A stretch of DNA of 64,000 nucleotides from Canna indica (Eukaryota > Streptophyta > Magnoliopsida > Zingiberales > Cannaceae): NCBI GenBank assembly GCA_034359265.1, contig CP136891.1, positions 82,044,001 through 82,108,000 of the forward strand, read 5' to 3'. Below, in pieces: positions 59,815 through 64,000 of the stretch. The notes under the pieces were generated by a model. That model made no database searches, was not told the DNA's origin, and saw only the letters and a list, made by a program, of their open reading frames with translations. Position 1 is the first letter of the stretch; the number at the start of each line of letters is the position of its first letter. The position numbers were made by a program, and so were the translations under genes.

Positions 59815-60875
59815 TAATCCATGATAAATAATTTCTCAATGAAAAATTTTCAAAATTGGATTTGAAATTTCAAATTTTCCAAAATTGAAATTAAGTGAAT
59901 CAGATACTTATTTTACATCTGGGCCAAAATCTCTAACGGATTAAAAATTTTGATTAAAAATTTAAAAATATATATATTAAATATTTTAAAAATAATTTTA
60001 ATTTATAAAAAAGAATTATAAAAAAAAAATTAATGTGTTAAAGTCTAAAAATATATTTTTTAAATTCTTTACTTTATTAGAAACTTTTGCAAAAGTTTAT
60101 AAAACTAAATTTAAATTAAAAATTATGAAATATTTTGATGAAAAATATTTTTTTGAACTACAACGAATCTTTTATATTTTAAAAATATATTTTACTAATT
60201 AAAATTATTCTTTTTGAATTATAAAGCTCTTATAGACTTTGGGCAAAAGTCTCTAATACATTAAAAAATTTCATCCAAAGTCTATAAAATTAAATTAAAA
60301 ATAAAAATATTAAAATATTTTTTATCGAAAATATTTTCATAGACTCCAGCACATCTTTTATATCACGTATTTTTTTTGTAAATTAAATTTTATTTTTTAT
60401 AATTAAAAATTATTATAAATAAAAATCTCTAAAGAGTTAATTAGAGATTTTTGTACAAAGTCTATAATCTTTTCATAATTTTTTAATAAAATATTTGAAT
60501 TCATGATATAATTTTTTAATGATACAAAATATCTACTATGATCCAAAATAATATTTTACATCAAAATATTTCATAATTTTTAATTTATAGACTCTGTGCA
60601 AAAGTCTTTAATGCATTAGAGAGTTTGAAAATATATTTTTTATACTTTAATATCTCATTTTTTATCATAAAAATATTTTATAAATTTAAATTATTTTTTA
60701 TTTAATTTTTTTTACCAAAATCTCTAATCAGTTAGAGACTTTGACTCAGAAGTAAAATGAATATCCAATTCACTAGGTTTCGATTTTAAAAATTTTAATT
60801 TTCAAAATTCGGATCTGAGAATTTTCCTCTCCCAAAATTTGATTTTGGAAAATTGTTGATTCATGATTAGCTTGT
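59815..60875. mobile_element. Large AT-rich foldback element
   Basis: The left segment (AAAATTTTCAAAATTGG, then GTGAATCAGATACTTATTTT, then AAAATCTCTAACGGATTA) recurs in reverse complement at 60715-60860 (TGGATATTCATTTTACTTCT and AAGTCTCTAACTGATTA-type text). The interior repeats a short CTCTAA(T/C)GnnTTA word several times in both directions. No target duplication could be fixed, so the superfamily is unknown. Confidence 0.5.
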
Positions 60876-61445
60876 TGGGTTAATTAGTGGTTGACGATTA
60901 ACCTGTTGTCTGCTAATTATTTGTACAATAATATTAGATAAAGTCAACTAGTATCTATAATTAGTTGTCAATTGTTTAAATGTGTAACATAATAAGTAAA
61001 CACATTAGTATATTAATTTAATTTAATATGGAAATTATTATTATTATTATTTACTCATACTTTTTATAGTTTTTATTTTAAATGTTAAAAATATCATATT
61101 GAAAATTTTCTTTTACGTTTTAATATACTAATTTTATACAAATAAAATAGTAATTTTAAGATATTGAATTTTAATTTTAGCAATGTATATCATTTATCTA
61201 CCAATTAATTAATCAAAAAATAATTGATCAATACAATTAATGTATCCAAAAATTAAGAATTAATTATAGAAAATTATTAATTATAAGCCCTCCATGTAAA
61301 TTTTACAAAGTATAACCTTATTACTGTATTACTCTTCATGTAATTATACAAAGTTTTATTTATTATCCAACCATTCGTTATATTATATGATGCACCGAAT
61401 GAGACCATAAGCTCTCTAAAAAGTTTGTTACTAAACACACCCTAA
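60876..61445. other. AT-rich intergenic DNA, nothing recognised
   Basis: Very AT-rich sequence with no open frame longer than chance and no clear repeat ends. Confidence 0.4.
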
Positions 61446-62300
61446 CACTACAATAAATCCTCAATTTATTGGCCAAAATTTTTTGATGCCAGAGCAACCA
61501 TCGAAACGTAAAAATAAATAAATATAACAATAGACATAACAACGCCGGTTGCGTGTCGATATGTTTGTATGACATATCGGTGTCGGGTACAAAACCAAAA
61601 AATACCGGCGCATGCTTACCAGTGCGGGTACGTGGACGCGCTCGCCCGAGCAAGAGGCGAGAGTTTTCCCGCCTCCCGACATTTTTTAAATTTATTATTA
61701 TTTTTTTGTTTAACTTTTCTATCTATATCATGTTCTTCTCTTCTTTCTTCGTTCAACAATTCTCATTTATTTTTTTATCCTCTCTCATTTCTCTTTATCT
61801 TCCGTTTCGTTCAACAATTCTCATTTATTTTTTTATCCTCTCTCATTTCTCTTTATCTTCCTTTTTTGTTTTCTTCCTCTACTCCTTCTCCTCTTCCTTT
61901 TATCCATTCTTTACTGATTTTTTTTTCATCTATTTATTTTCTTCTTCAACTTTTTTTTCTTCACTAATTTTCTTCTTCTTATTTATTTTTCAGGTTAATG
62001 GAGTCCACTCGAAGTCATCAAATTCATTTAAAGGTTCGTATATAATTTTTTTCTTCTCCATGTTATTATTTGTTTATGTTATATTTAAATTCAACCCTAA
62101 ATTATTGTTTTTCTAATTATATATCAGTTTAATTAAATTAATTTATTTTTTATAATTAATTTAATTTAATTTTAAATTCCGCGGTTGTGGAATTCACTTT
62201 GAATTCGCAGGTGCGGAATTTTAAGCAGGCGCCATCATTTTTATGCATGTTCGAATTCCGCGTGTGGCGGAATTCCAACTGGTGCGGGTAATAATTTTTT
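61446..62300 (+). mobile_element. Dispersed repeat starting CACTACAATAAA (copy 2)
   Basis: It shares with 2859-3600 the CACTA-like start, the GACATATCG words, the long pyrimidine tract ending in TTTTTCAGGTTA and the following GGAATTC/GAATTCC region. The pyrimidine tract contains a 58-bp perfect tandem duplication (about 61744-61859). No right terminus is seen. Confidence 0.5.
61744..61859 (+). repeat. 58-bp tandem duplication
   Basis: Two adjacent identical copies of a unit that starts CGTTCAACAATTCTCATTTA and ends TTATCTTCC. The lack of divergence indicates a recent event. Confidence 0.82.
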
Positions 62301-62593
62301 GTAGTTCACTTATACATGTATATATGTTTGTTATTTAGCCCATTTACTCTATTTTTGATAGTTCAACTCCATCTATTGTATAGGGTAAAGGGCAAAAAGC
62401 CCCCCCCTCCCTATATATATATTCCCCAAAAATATTTTCCTAAAATAAAATAAACTTTTATTGTCATGCAAAAAACTCCAAGAACTTTAATTGTGATACA
62501 AAAAAACCCTTAGGCTTTTATCATAATATTTCAAACATGTATGACAATAGATAAAATGCAACCACAATAGTCGACTTATGTCGAAGGCAAAAG

Positions 62594-62918
62594 TGGAGAT
62601 GTTCATTAGGTCGACCCGACCCAATGAACCCGACTCGACCTATTTGGGTTGGGTTGGGTCGGGTACAATCCAACGAAGCCCGACCATAATTGGGTCGGGT
62701 CTCGGATTTTAGAATTTGAAACCCGATTATCTAATTATTTATATTTTAAAAATATTTATATTAAAAATATTTATTTTTAATTATTTTAAAAAAATTGTTA
62801 AAAAATTATTTTTTTACCTAAACCAGTACACTCGACTCGACCCGACCCGATTACACTTGGTTGGGTCGGGTCGGGTCGATTTTTCCCATAAACCTGACCC
62901 GACCCGTGAATACCCCTA
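62594..62918. mobile_element. hAT-type element rich in GACCCGACC words
   Basis: Flanked by GGCAAAAG (62586-62593) and GGCAGAAG (62919-62926), 8-bp repeats differing at one base. The ends are TGGAGATGTTCATTAGGTCG and, in reverse complement, TAGGGGTATTCACGGGTCG. The two ends are rich in GGGTCGGGT and its complement; the core is AT-rich. Confidence 0.75.
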
Positions 62919-63302
62919 GGCAGAAGCATACATTACAACATTGTAGTTGCTTATGAGCTTATTCACTCTATGCATTCATAAAGGTAAATCCTCCTAACTA
63001 CATTTTGACTAAGATATAAAGGCCTATAATTTTCTATCTTAGCATATGATTTTTCATATTTTTTTATTTATCTAAAATTGAGAAGTATTTAAAAAATTTA
63101 TTTAGGATAAAAAATTAAAGCTATCGTGGAATATTTAGAGACAATGATAAAGCATCTCTTTATTGTTTCTAAATATTATCTCGTTGAACATGCATTTATC
63201 TACTGGCACACAGGTTTGAAATTTACACTAAAAGTTTAGGTATTTTTTCATAGCAATGCAAGTTAAGAGAGAGAGAGAATCTTTTTAAAAATATTTTCTT
63301 TG

Positions 63303-63304
<2 letters not shown>

Positions 63305-63337
<33 letters not shown>
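63305..63337. repeat. (AT)n microsatellite
   Basis: A run of alternating A and T of about 33 bp. Confidence 0.8.
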
Positions 63338-63342
<5 letters not shown>

Positions 63343-63572
63343 TTAAAATATATATTAAATATGATATGAAAAATAAATTATATGTGGATGAATGAGGTGT
63401 CGACATGTGGCACTGATCGATGTGTAATTATGTTAAAAAATGAAGGGAGAGATGATGATACGTGATTTTTGGCTAGTTTTCAATAATTAATGAGGTTTTT
63501 TTTATGTTTTTAAAGTTTGTAAAAAAAATTTATTAATAAGGCTAAAGCTCAAAGGTTATTTTGCCCTTTAGG

Positions 63573-64000
63573 AATTAGGGTTTAAAATTTGACTATAATT
63601 TGACTGTAGAGTACAGAATCATGGAAATTTTAGTATAGCTTAATTAATAACCATGAGAAAAATTCTCTTTAATTAATTAATTAATTGGAAAAATGTATAA
63701 AAATATCTTTAATATTTTCTCACGTCTAAAAAAATGCTCCTAAAGTTTTTTTAGAATTAAAAACATCCATGAAGTTATGGAATTGGGTATAAAAATATTT
63801 TCATAGGTAAACAATGTTAATAGAGGGATAGTGGAGCTAACGTGGCTGATGATTGGGATTGATGACGTGGACACGTTACGCGCATGCAGGCCAAGATATT
63901 TGCCCCCAAGCATGGTTCAAAAAATCATACCATACCGGACGGTATGCCCAATTTTTACCGGTTTTTTGACTTACCAATATATGAGATACCCGGTATGGGA
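63573..64000. other. AT-rich DNA with partial transposon ends at the window edge
   Basis: 63700-63880 resembles the arm of the Mutator-like MITE at 36032-37653 (ATAAAAATAT(C/T)T, GTTAATAG, GACGTGGAC-type words). The last 90 bases carry CGGTATG/CATACCGG words typical of another hAT-type end, cut by the window boundary. Confidence 0.35.

Larger units (their letters stand above)
62383..63572. mobile_element. Possible MITE enclosing a hAT-type element
   Basis: The left end reads GGGTAAAGGGCAAAAAGCC and the reverse complement of the right reads CCTAAAGGGCAAAATAACC. Inward similarity is weak, and no target duplication is clear. Confidence 0.35.

Noticed and set aside
61553..62116. A 187-codon frame rich in Phe, Ser and Leu
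   Set aside because: It runs through a long pyrimidine tract and a tandem duplication. It is low-complexity and has no domain.

Overview
This window is plant nuclear DNA. It carries five host-type genes with GT-AG introns, all on the minus strand, in a background dominated by DNA transposons. Some coding exons are GC-rich (the RanBP2-type zinc-finger gene and the DUF642 gene) while others are AT-rich (Ran, TAF7, the SWIM/MULE-domain gene). That mix, with the abundance of CACTA, hAT, Mutator-like and Harbinger-like elements, fits a monocot, but the species cannot be named from the sequence alone. Host genes, in order: a three-finger RanBP2-type zinc-finger protein (4543-5733); a damaged TAF7-like gene (31967-33692); a 990-residue SWIM zinc-finger/MULE-transposase-like protein (38610-42221); a complete 221-residue Ran GTPase (51221-54735); and a DUF642 secreted cell-wall-type protein (55644-57909). 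They do not form an operon-like unit or an obvious shared pathway. Layout: 1-8.3 kb holds the zinc-finger gene, two hAT-type elements, one end of a CACTA element and a 738-bp foldback MITE. 8.4-20.2 kb is a four-level nest: a Mutator-type element (9-bp target duplication) holds a hAT-type element (8-bp duplication), which holds a 10.5-kb CACTA element A (3-bp duplication), which holds a 3.5-kb internally deleted CACTA element B of the same family (3-bp duplication). 21.1-30.0 kb is a second nest: a diverged CACTA element D holds CACTA element C (same family as A and B, opposite orientation) and a Harbinger-type MITE. 32-36 kb carries the TAF7-like locus. 36-37.7 kb is another nested MITE. 43.2-48.6 kb is retroelement debris: a LINE, an RNase H remnant, and a Ty1/copia polyprotein split by two hAT insertions with perfect 8-bp duplications. 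48.6-50.3 kb is a Harbinger-type element with an internal tandem duplication. 58-64 kb is AT-rich with foldback elements and no recognised gene. The CACTA family encodes two proteins: a TNP2-like transposase (Transposase_21 type) and a five-exon TNPA-like protein (Transposase_24 type). Its ends carry dense arrays of an AGCAACGGC-like motif, the probable binding sites of the TNPA-like protein. Both TNP2 copies are broken by stops. The TNPA genes of A and B look intact. A and C lie tail to tail and form about 6 kb of inverted repeat, a layout that could yield long hairpin RNA.
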